Shown here: positions 46,248 to 55,849 of the stretch, one piece after another
Layout: the number at the start of each line of letters is the position of its first letter
Position numbering within the stretch: position 1 is the first letter of the stretch
Assembly: GCA_030280995.1 (NCBI GenBank)
Contig: JASXTE010000015.1
Coordinates: 24,236,501-24,300,500 of the forward strand
Reading direction: 5' to 3'
DNA: 64,000 nucleotides
Source of the DNA: Hemileia vastatrix
Taxonomy: Eukaryota; Basidiomycota; Pucciniomycetes; Pucciniales; Zaghouaniaceae
The notes under the pieces: model-generated
What the model was told of the DNA's origin: nothing
The model's input: only the letters and a program-made list of their open reading frames with translations
Database searches by the model: none
Made by a program: the position numbers and the translations under genes

Positions 46248-47548
46248 ATGGAGACCATAGCGATGAGGATGAGAGTAGAGGAGGAAGGATTGAGTGAGAG
46301 AGCACCAAGCCTTGGACGCCGACCAGATGGACGGACTAGACTGGACACTCGGCCTCAGACTATCTCGATGACATTTCTTTCGCGTGGAAATGGATCAGCG
46401 AAATTCGGATTAGGTCGGTGGATGGGAAATTGCTGGGGACTGAGTGAAGGGAATGTTTCTGAGACTGACTTCACTCACTCACTCGGTTTTCTCTGTCCAG
46501 GCTCACTGCAGGTCGTCTCTTCGGTCGCTGGACCTGCGGATGTCAAACTTCGCGACGAACTTCCCGACAAGGCGTCTTTCCAACTCAATATCTTCCCTGC
46601 TAACCGTCTTCCAGGTATGTTCGCTCTTTAGCCCTCTAATTCATCCTGACATTCTCTTCTTCCTTAAAGGCCCTTCATCTCGTGCATTCGCTACTTCCCT
46701 TCTTTCCCTCTTCAAACCTATCCTTCATCTTGACCGTCATCCAAGGTCCCTCTTGCAAGTCAATGTACAAACTACTTCAAAACCTTCTTCTCTTTGGAAT
46801 CATTCCTATTCTATCAACTCTTGCGATCAAGAGCTCTTTCTAGATTCCACTTCTCAATCTTCCTTTCCTGTCCCACCTCCTTCAATTTCAACTCTTAATC
46901 TAGATTCAGATGATTTTGGTGCTTCAGAGAAAGCCGCTATTATTAATGCTACGAATCTTGCTCTTCTTGATTCTGGATTCCCTATGAGTGGTCTTATCTT
47001 TGCCATCTCGGCTGCGGTGATAGAGAATAATGATACGGATACCAAAGATTTTCAAATCGTGCTGGATCCTTGTCCAGAAGAAGAATACAAAGCTACCTGT
47101 TTGTTTGTCTTAGCACATCGGTTTGGTGAAGGGATCGGAGGCACAGAAGGCCAGCTGTGTTATTGTGAATGTAATGGGAAAATGGATGAATCTTTAGTAA
47201 GTTAATTAACCCCCCCCCCCAAGCTTGTTTATTGTATTTGACTCACATCCTTTTTTTTTTTTCTTTGTGTAAACGACTTAGTTTGATGAAGCTATTGAGA
47301 TGACTCGACAAGCTACTAAGAATATCCTTTCATTTACAAGACGAACAATTGAACTAAATTACGCATCTGAACAAAATAATGATCAATTCAGTTTCCTTCC
47401 ACCTAGCAATAGTAACACCTTACAAACTGATTCAACTCCTCCATTCGCAGGTACAAATATCAAAAACAAAGCTTCTTCTTCTTCTTCTTTAAAACAAAAA
47501 TCAAAACATTCATCATCTGAATCAGGTCACCGTCATAAAAACAAATAA
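46248..47548 (+). CDS. Exosome RNase PH-fold subunit, RRP46/EXOSC5-like, four exons
   Basis: Exons 46248-46413, 46501-46614, 46670-47196 and 47282-47548; introns of 87, 55 and 85 bp are GT-AG, giving 357 residues. Landmarks in RNase PH order are RRPDGRTRLDTRP, LSRGNGSAKFGLG, VVSSVAGPADVKLRDELPDK, FPANRLPG, NATNLALLDSGFPM, FQIVLDPCPEEE and TRQATKNILSFTRR. Eukaryotic Rrp46 is a ring subunit of the RNA exosome, which degrades and trims RNA in nucleus and cytoplasm; the eukaryotic ring is usually catalytically inactive. Compared with human EXOSC5 it has an extra Ser/Pro-rich stretch before NATNLALL and a basic Ser/Lys-rich C-terminal tail. The first intron is a multiple of three with no stop, so an unspliced product would stay in frame. 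The next Met (residue 6) is an alternative start. MTR3 is a less likely identity. Confidence 0.85.
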
Positions 47549-49109
47549 AGCAAAAAAAAAAAAAGTGGCAATATTTAATACATCTTGAAGTTTATATATA
47601 TATATATATAGTAGCCGTGAGGGACCTTCTAAGCTTTCAATATATTACATTTGTCTTATCAAAACTTTATTTATTTTCTTTGTTTTTCTTTCTTTCTTTT
47701 CTTTTCTTTTTTTTGAAAATAATGTTCAGCCCACATCTTGATTTAGATTTCATATGAAAAGTTGCACATGGTGACCCCCTTCCATTTAATTTAAACTTTT
47801 TTTTTTCTTTTTTCTTCATCAATTTTTGTGATTTCTCTCTAGTTATTTTTCATGATTTCCTTCTGGTTTTCTCTGGCTATTTACTCATACTAACCCTTTT
47901 ATTTCCCTAACCAGAAGTTAGGGGTCTGACAAGTTTTTACATATAGGAAAAAACTACTGAACATTTATTTTTATTTTATATTATGAATCTTGAGGTCTCT
48001 TTGGACCGTTTAACCAAATTTGAATAAAGTCAAATCAGGTTTGTGAAAGTAGTCTAAAATAAATAAAAAAAAAAAAAAAAAAAAAAGAGGGTGATGAGAA
48101 TATGTTGTCAGGCACTGTACATCCCTCATTTCCAATTTGAACATCTGATTGAAGTACAAGTTCAATTTTTTTTCCCATGAAAAAAATGATGTTGTGCTTA
48201 CTATTTAGTAACTGAGTAACCAATCAAATTATTGTCTTGACTTTTTAACAGAGACGATATATAATAAATATTTGATTTTTATAATAAAGCTTCTTTTGTA
48301 AATTTAGTAAGTACACCCCTTTTCCATCCCTTCAACATTCATATTTTATGATGTGCTGAACTTAACCTAATATTTGATATCTGCATTACATTAAAAGAAT
48401 CTGAATAGACTTGTAAGGAATTTACTTCAAAGAAATGTATTTCAAAGAGATAGAGATAGACAAGGGGTGTGATTTTCTAAGATGAGAGGAACTCACAAAA
48501 TGATATAGTCTCAAGGAAGAAATGGGGTGTACCTTGATACATAATGTATAAAGGGAGCCTTAGTGGAGTGACTTATGTAATTATTATTTTTTATTTGGTG
48601 AAAAATATAAGGAAGGCAATTGTTTAATTGGTCAATCTGTTGATGAATTGTAAGTACATCAATTTATTTTTTTCTTGGGAAAAACTAGAACTTGTAGTTC
48701 AATTGGAATTTGCAATTGGGAATGAGGGGTGTAATTCCTAACACTGAGGTGTCTTCATCTGGCTTATCTTTGTGTTAATGCATTTATTTATTTAGTTGGT
48801 TGCTTGCTTGGTTGGGTTGAATGTTTTCTTTTCATGGAATTAAGTGGCAAAGATAAGGAATAATTGAGGGGTAAGGAAACTTTTAATTTTTTATGATATG
48901 AGGGAAGGGGGAGAGGTAAGGTTTATTTCACATTATGGTTTTTAGAGGCTATGAATTCTTCCACTTTGAAAACTCAGCTCCTTATCACAAAGCAAAAAAT
49001 GGTGGTTGCTGTAGAAAAAATGAGGAGATTTTAAGTATTCAAAAATCTAGTCATGGACATGTTCTCTGGTCTCTATCAGTATTTTAAAGTTCCCAGAAAT
49101 AAGTTTTGT
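47549..49109. other. No gene seen downstream of the RRP46-like gene
   Basis: Poly-A and T-runs (47550-47570, 48060-48085) and a short (AT)n tract at 47598-47610. A 34-bp stretch near 48085-48118 (GTTGTCAGGCACTGTAC) recalls the Tc1 element end at 35034, with no partner end found. Confidence 0.5.
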
Positions 49110-49182
49110 GAGTGCTTAGTTTTTTTTTTTTTTTAGTTTTTTTTTTTTTTTTAGTTTTTTTTTTTTTTAGTTTTTTTTTTTT

Positions 49183-49213
<31 letters not shown>
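49110..49213. repeat. T-rich minisatellite, AG(T)n units
   Basis: Five units of AG followed by 12-20 T, in direct array. Confidence 0.9.
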
Positions 49214-49717
49214 ATTCTTTCTCTTCTATAAAAGAGAATTCACAAGTTTCAAGCTAAGCCTCTTCACTTGAGTAAATTTAATTCAGTTTTGTCAAGAAAT
49301 GAGAGGGGATCTTAATTATTGAATTTTCTTAAGTGAAGGGGTTGAGCTCAATGTTTAGGGATTCTCTAACTACCATTGTAACTGCCATTGTCTCAGCATA
49401 CCCTTATTCCCCTCCCCTCCCTCCCCCCCCCAAAAAAAAATAAAAAATAAAAAAATATTGTTTTCCTTACCTGGAAGCTCAAAGTAATTCATATGTTTAG
49501 TTATCATAAGTTTTTTTTTATTTTATTTTTATTTTTTTTATTTTTATTTTTATTTTTTTATTTTTATTTTTTATTTTTTAATTTTTTTTACAAGCTGAAA
49601 AGTTCTCACCTTTTTATGTTCCTTATCCACTCAATGTGTACATGCCTCCATCATATGATCTTATCACCACTCATCTGGGAAAAAAAAAAAAAAAAAAGTT
49701 GCTGTTATTGGAATGAC

Positions 49718-49720
<3 letters not shown>
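49214..49720. other. No gene seen; T/A-rich simple sequence
   Basis: Includes a C-run then A-run at 49410-49440 and irregular TTTTTA repeats at 49510-49580. Confidence 0.5.

Positions 49721-49772
<52 letters not shown>
49721..49772. repeat. (GA)26 microsatellite
   Basis: Uninterrupted GA dinucleotide tract of 52 bp. Confidence 0.97.
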
Positions 49773-49776
<4 letters not shown>

Positions 49777-49887
49777 AATTTTTTTTTTTTATCTTGAATT
49801 CCAGAAAAGATTCATATCACTCAATCCATCATTCAATGTCAATTATATCAAGGAATAGTTTTAAAATTTTTCATTTGTGTGACTATT

Positions 49888-51381
49888 TGTCAGGCTGAGT
49901 TCAAGTATAGAGACGTGAATAGCTTGATTAGTTTGTTGTCTAGAAGATTAAAATGGTCCTATATGAATAATGTAGTGCAAATCCAATAAGTATTAAAATA
50001 AAACTCAATATAAGTATCTTACTAATTTAAATCTCACTAATTATATATGCCTTACAATCTTATAGTTAGTAGAAAAATAGAGGTAATAATTCAGATACTA
50101 TTCAAAGACTTTATAAGTACTGTTGATATGTATTGTAATTGTATTGGTTATATATTTTGGTTGTAATGATAAAGAATGTATAAAACAAGACCAAAAACCC
50201 CCTCCTTTTGTACCCAATAATTCCTCCAATGAACCCCTTAATTTACCAGCCCTATACATGGCTAATGGTGCCTCATTCTAGCTAATACACCTTTCCAAAA
50301 ACATAAAGAGTGACCAATAACATAATTAGAATGATATCACCTTCCAAAGTCCTGTATTGACAGGGATAATCCATCAAAAATAAAGAATAAGCAAAAAAGA
50401 GAGTGTATGCGTGTAATACCTTAAACAAAAAGACTAAAAAGAGAAATAATAACACTAAATATTACACAATATTAAGGGGGATTAACAGTAGAAATGATAT
50501 GGCTAATTATGATAATAAACTATGTGAAATCCCCATCCAAAAATAACCAATATTGACTGAGAAACCACTGAAAACCCCACAAAAGGGTGTGAGATGTGGG
50601 GTAACTACATGCAGTCCTTGGCAGGTGCTTGCACGTGTAAATCCTTGACTAATTTAGGAAAATTTAAGTGTGTTAGTGAATTAAAGGCAGCAAGATATAG
50701 TTTATTTATGAAATTAGTGCATATAATAAGGTCAATGCACCTATAATTAAATTAGGACACTAAATAAGTGTCTGTTGCCTATTTTAGTGTGTTTCCTCAC
50801 AGTGGGCATAGAATTTGGGGTAATAATACTGTGAAACAGATAACTTTGCTAAAAATGAAGCTATTTACACAGGAAAAATGCAGGCAGTATGTGGCCAGTA
50901 CACAGAAGCCATTTCTGGCATAAAAAACACCAAATTCAAAAAGTGTTATTTTTATGCATTTGAGTAGCCAAATCAATAGTCCTAATTGAGACAAATTGAA
51001 CTGTCAGAGCGCATTTTTAATATTATTAAATTTATAGCGCATATAATCAACTTTTAAGTGATTTAAAGCACATTTCTTGTTTTTCACATAAAACAATGAA
51101 AGCAACAGCTTTAAGTCTACATAAAAATTATGTAGCCTTATGTTTAAGGTTCTTGAGATTACCCTAGCATATTCCAACTTAATTTTAAGTACATAATACT
51201 TTTAAAAGGTGGATATATGTATGTATATAAGGTGTTATAATGGCATATATTGTATTTTATCATAATTTTAACTTATGTATACAACTTGTGTACCTTTATT
51301 TATTGTTTCCATGTATAGTCCATGTGTTTAACATGATTTATAAGTACTTTTTACTCAGTCCTGGGGATATGCAGGCTGACA
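49888..51381 (+). mobile_element. Solo LTR, family 2, 1494 bp, target duplication CTATT
   Basis: It runs TGTCAGGCTGAG ... GCAGGCTGACA, so the ends are inverted repeats TGTCAG/CTGACA. CTATT at 49883-49887 is repeated at 51382-51386. Closely similar along its length to 39100-40581. Confidence 0.93.
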
Positions 51382-51386
51382 CTATT

Positions 51387-52179
51387 CCTGAAAGATTAAT
51401 GACAAAGATAAAAACAAGCTATTATATATCCTCAAGTTAGATTGATGTGCTGTTTTGAACATGATGACCAGCTCTTTAGATTTGTAAGTAAAATCTTGAA
51501 TATAGCTTAGAAGTATACACAAACTAGAGATAAACAAAAGAAATATGACTTTAAATCAACTTTTTTTTGTGGGGTATCTGGAAAGGACATGCAATAAATA
51601 AAAATAAAACCTGTGAGGGGCTTTTATTTTTATTTTATTTTATATTTTTTCCCCCTCCCCCCTCAGATTACTCAGTTTTTGGCCCAAAATGATCATTTTT
51701 TTTAAATTTTTTTAGATATTATGAGCAAAATAAAAAAAAATAAAAAAGAAAAAAGAGAAAAAAGGAAGTGCCACAACTTAGATAGAATGATCAGATGGTC
51801 CAATAATATAGCAAAATGAAAGCTTAAAATTTTCCAATTCTTTTAATGATGTGATCAAATTGACTTTCCCTTACTTCATCTTTTAAGATGTAAGAATATT
51901 GGGAAGTATTTTTTTATGAATATTTTTTTTCTTCTTGGTTCAAGTTGTACAAGTGAAATCACTTGAGTATAGAAAAAAAAACTCTTAATATGTATTGATT
52001 AAGTTATAAACAGCTCAAAAGACACAATTGGAAGTTTGATGTGGTATAGAAATGACTCAACTTCTCTTTTTTCAACACAAGGAAAATTTTAATAATTCTT
52101 GGATACAAGATTTTCAATCATGAGTTTCCATTCAGTTGCAACAACCTAATATCTCAATTTTTTTTTAAAAAAAGGAAAG
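51387..52179. other. No gene seen
   Basis: AT-rich spacer with a C-rich patch at 51650-51665 and A-runs. No coding pattern. Confidence 0.5.
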
Positions 52180-52313
52180 TGTCAGGATGAGTTCAAGTAA
52201 AGAGACATGAGTAGCTTGATTAGTCAGTTGTCTAGAAGATTTTAATGGTTCAGTATGAATTGAGTTTTCCAAAGCCAATTAAGTATTAAAATATAATTCA
52301 ATACAAAGGTGTT
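52180..52313 (+). repeat. LTR family 2, 5' fragment
   Basis: TGTCAGGATGAGTTCAAGTA to about 52313 matches the first 130 bp of the two family 2 solo LTRs, then stops where a family 1 LTR fragment begins. Confidence 0.85.
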
Positions 52314-52725
52314 TATCAGCCAGGCTACTAAACTTACCCAGTAAATAATTAATTATTTACTGGAGTAGAGATACATCTTTAGCTCTCATTTTATTAGTTA
52401 TACTTACTTTATAAATTATTTATAATATGTTAACTAATTAATAAGTAAAATTAAGTAAAGATATAATTCTATTATTTCCTCAGATATTTTATTCTGCAAC
52501 AGCATCCTCATGAAACCTGAAGAGAAAATTAAAAATATTAAATATTAAATCAAAAATTTTAATTTTAATTTTTAATTTGACATTTACAGAAAATTAAAGT
52601 AAATCAAATAAAATGGACATATACAGTTAAATACAGTATATGGGTACATTCTTTATAGAACAACTTTAATATTTGAAATGTCTAATTGTGGAATTTTTCT
52701 TTCTCTGATACTTTCAGAATAGGTA
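52314..52725 (+). repeat. LTR family 1, 5' fragment
   Basis: TATCAGCCAGGCTACTAAAC onwards is close to the LTR at 3299-3700 (same AATAATTAATTATTTACT block and order). The 3' part is missing. It is joined directly to the family 2 fragment. Confidence 0.85.
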
Positions 52726-53011
52726 TCCCCAGGCCTGAGTAATTATTATGTTTAAAATAAGATAACCTTAATTAAATTAAGCTTATAACTTAAAAATAAG
52801 GTTATAGTACTTATATATAATTATTACACTATTATATGACCTATAGTAGTTCAAATAGCTTATCCATAGCATAACAATACTTATTAAGGTGTTAATGGAG
52901 TCATAATATACTTATCTTAAGTGATATTAAGTAATTATAGACATACATAAGCTTATATGTATACATAAACCTCATATTCAGTGAAATATGTAGTTATATT
53001 ATGTATATTTA
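52726..53011. other. AT-rich repeat arm, left of the 7.5-kb gypsy insertion
   Basis: The sequence stops at ATTTA and would resume after the gypsy element at 60476. It has long AT-rich, LTR-like composition but I could not define its ends or family. Confidence 0.4.
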
Positions 53012-53784
53012 TGTCACCGGACAACCTACTCAGAAGGTCGAGGATGTTCCTGAAAGTGAGATGAGGGATTTAGAAGCTTCTTCGAAGCACAGAGGAATGA
53101 TTCGAGGAAGTGATTCAAAGGTCACTCGAAGTAAGAGCTACAGGTTCGAGGTATGTTCGAGAAGAATTATAAGATAGTTTCAAAGGTAATAGGAATTCTT
53201 AAGATCTCACGAAGGGTTGGAAACTCAATAATCAAAGGTTTAGGATTTAGAAATTATTTATTGAGAAAATAAAAGAAAGATACAATAACATTGATTTAAC
53301 TTAAAGATTTTACCACTATTAAATGTAAATACGTTTTATAATTTAATTCTAAGGAATATCGAACCAAATACCCAACCCTTTTATATCCTTTATTCCTCCT
53401 CGCATTGACCTCCCTCTCATCGCACCATTCCCATACCATTGACCATTACTAACATACACTTAGACCCTCTTCGCTAAATATCCGTCCATGCTCAATTTAC
53501 CCCTTTTTATTAATTAACAAAACTTTTAATGAAAACTACTACTGTACTATTACGTTGATCCTAGCGCTGTGCGTCGCTTATTGAAAATGAGACTAAGGCA
53601 CCCTATTGGGAGATTGACTAATTTAGATTTAGAGTTTAGGCTAGCGCAGTTAAATAGTAAGTACACAAAGGGGAATCACAGTTGCTATGGAGAATTGCTT
53701 TCTGCGCTTCGAGTATAGATTTAGAACTCAATATTATTGATTTAATGAGCTTCTTTTGCCTCGAGTGTCACGTGGCGCGTGACA
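53012..53784 (-). repeat. 3' LTR of the gypsy element
   Basis: 773 bp, paired with 59703-60475. In the first 160 bp the words TTCGA/TCGA recur at least seven times. A GTCACGTGGCGCGTGAC near-palindrome ends it. It may also drive the adjacent plus-strand gene. Confidence 0.95.
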
Positions 53785-53894
53785 GATACCCGGGTATAAG
53801 AATCGCGAGCTCCGTTGAGCTTGAGCCATCTTCTCACACTAGTTTCCCTTCTTCTATATATATTTTTTTCCTTATTTATTAATTTCCCTATATA

Positions 53895-54867
53895 ATGAAT
53901 TGTCCTACTCCCACACCTACGCCTCCACACCCTAAAGCGGATGGGGGAATGATTACGCGACAGTTTTCCCAAGCTTGCACGGCTTGTGAAATTATGGAAT
54001 ACTTCTGTGTCGAAAGTACGGCGACTCGAGGCCCTCACCAGAAATGCGAGTTTTGCCGTTGGCGACGAGTGGCATGCGATGCGTTGACAAAGAATGCAGA
54101 GATCGAACAACGGTTTACCAAGACCAAGTTTTGGGTGATCCCTAAAACAAAAGAGGTGGTCGAAGACATTTGGGATGTCTCGGTTGGAGATGATCAATCG
54201 GTGGGGGAGAATGATAAGGAGCTCAACAACGAGATCACAACCTGGGTAACCCAGGCCACAAGTTCGAAGCAGGGTGTCGAAGAAGAAGTCGACAAATTGG
54301 TGGAGGAAGATGAAGATGAAGTCCCTGTTCCAGGGCGGGCACCCAAGAAACGACGGGTGGTCATTGAAGATGATGAGGAGGAAAGAGAAGCAGAGGTAGA
54401 GGTAGAGGTGGTGCCAAGGTTATTCTTAGAACCTCACCCCATCTTCGAAGTAAGCTTTTAGTTGTTGTTTTTTAAGGATGAGGTTACTGATGAGTTTTGT
54501 TTAGACATCGAATACCATTGAAGACCCAATTGGGGAGCCTGCATCGCTTTTACCAACTGAGGCAAACCCTCCGGTCACGGGTGGAAACGAAGAACCTGAA
54601 GACACGCTGGACCAGGTGTGGTCAAAGAAACCTCGTCAGGGTCGACGAGTAAGGTTCGCAGAAGAGTTGTGTGGGGAGGTTGATACAATTATCGACGCTG
54701 CTTCCTTCGACGTGGCAGAGGAACTCTTGGAGATTGGAGAGGTGGTTCCGGTAGGAGAGGAGGAGGTATTTGAGAAATGCAGGAAGGAGATAAGGGTAGT
54801 TTTGGAGAAGATGAAAAGATTGGTTCGAGAAAAATTTGAAATGAAAAGGAGAGATGTAAAGAAGTAG
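53895..54867 (+). CDS. Zn2Cys6-like protein gene carried antisense in a gypsy element
   Basis: Exon 1 is 53895-54449 and exon 2 is 54505-54867. The 55-bp intron GTAAGC...TTTAG has a CTGAT branch-like site, and splicing restores one frame of 305 residues. Cysteines at 28, 31, 38, 51, 54 and 61 give CX2CX6CX12CX2CX6C, the spacing of fungal Zn2Cys6 DNA-binding clusters, with basic RWRR between the last two. A long acidic middle (about 105-175), a KKRRV basic patch (about 148) and a KKPRQGRRVRFAEE stretch follow, ending in a Lys/Arg/Glu-rich helix. The start is the first ATG after a TATATA-rich leader, 110 bp inside the 3' LTR. It opposes gag-pol. Possible roles are DNA binding, regulation of the element, or a cargo gene; none is shown. 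Residues between cysteines differ from typical transcription factors, so the fold is inferred. Confidence 0.75.
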
Positions 54868-55849
54868 AAAAATAGAATTGTATTTTAGTTTTATTTTATT
54901 TTATTTTATTTTTTATTATTATTGTAGGTGAATATTATTATTTTTATAAGATTTGGGAGAGAGAGAAAAAAAAAGATGTTTTAAATAAAATTTTGCTTTA
55001 GAATTTGAAAGAAGAAATTTAAATAAGAAATAAAGAAGTTATTTAATTGAAGGAAGTTTTAAGTTTTTAAAAGAAAAAATTATGTAAGAGAAGAGAGAGA
55101 GAGAAAAAAAAAACGGTTGGTGATTGAGATGAGTTTGTTGAATTGAGAATTTAATGAAAGAAGAATTTTTTTTTTGCAAAAAGTTGTTGATTGATTTTTT
55201 TAGGAAATTTTAGTTGAAAAGAGAGGAAGAAGAAAGAAAAGAAGAAAAAAAAACAGAATTTAGAATATAAAGAGAATTTGAAAAGAAGAATCATTTGTTC
55301 GAAGAATCTTTATAGGGAGATTTAGAGGTTTAAGTTAAGTTCGAGGAAATGGTCGTGTCGTACAAGATTTGATGATTCGAAGGAAAGAAAGTTTTTAAAG
55401 AGAGAATAAATTTTTAGAAAAAAAATTTTTAAAGAGAATTTTAAATTTAAGAAAAGAATGTATTTAGAGAATTGAAAAAGAAAAGAAAGAAAATATTTAG
55501 AGAGATTTAAGAGTTTTTTATTTTATTTTATTATTTATGTTTATTCTATTTATTTTATTTTATTTTATTTTTATTTTATTATTTATGTTTATTCTATTTA
55601 TTTTATTTTTATTTTATTTTATTTTATTTATTTTTAATTTTGATTTTACTTTTAGTTGGTTTTGGAGAAAATTTTATAGAAGGAGAAGAAAGAAAAAGAA
55701 GAGAGAAAAAAAGAAAACAAGGCTAAGAAATTTAAGAGGTGTTTTAGATTTTTTACGAGAAAAAGAAAGAAAGAAAAAGAGAAAGAAAATTTAAAATAAA
55801 CAAAATTTTAAGGTTTTGGTTTTAAAGGATATTTCAAATGAAAAGATTT
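54868..55849. other. A/G-rich and TTTTA-rich spacer inside the gypsy element
   Basis: Plus strand is dominated by GAAAGAGAAA-type sequence, with (TTTTA)n stretches at 54893-54920 and 55514-55640. No credible coding on either strand. This separates the chromodomain end of pol from the antisense gene. Confidence 0.7.

Noticed and set aside
48085..48118. Second Tc1/mariner element ending near 48118
   Set aside because: Only one end-like stretch is visible, with no partner inverted repeat or transposase, so it is too weak to annotate.
49493..49898. Frames rich in Arg/Glu over the GA tract
   Set aside because: Encoded by the (GA)26 microsatellite and adjoining homopolymers.
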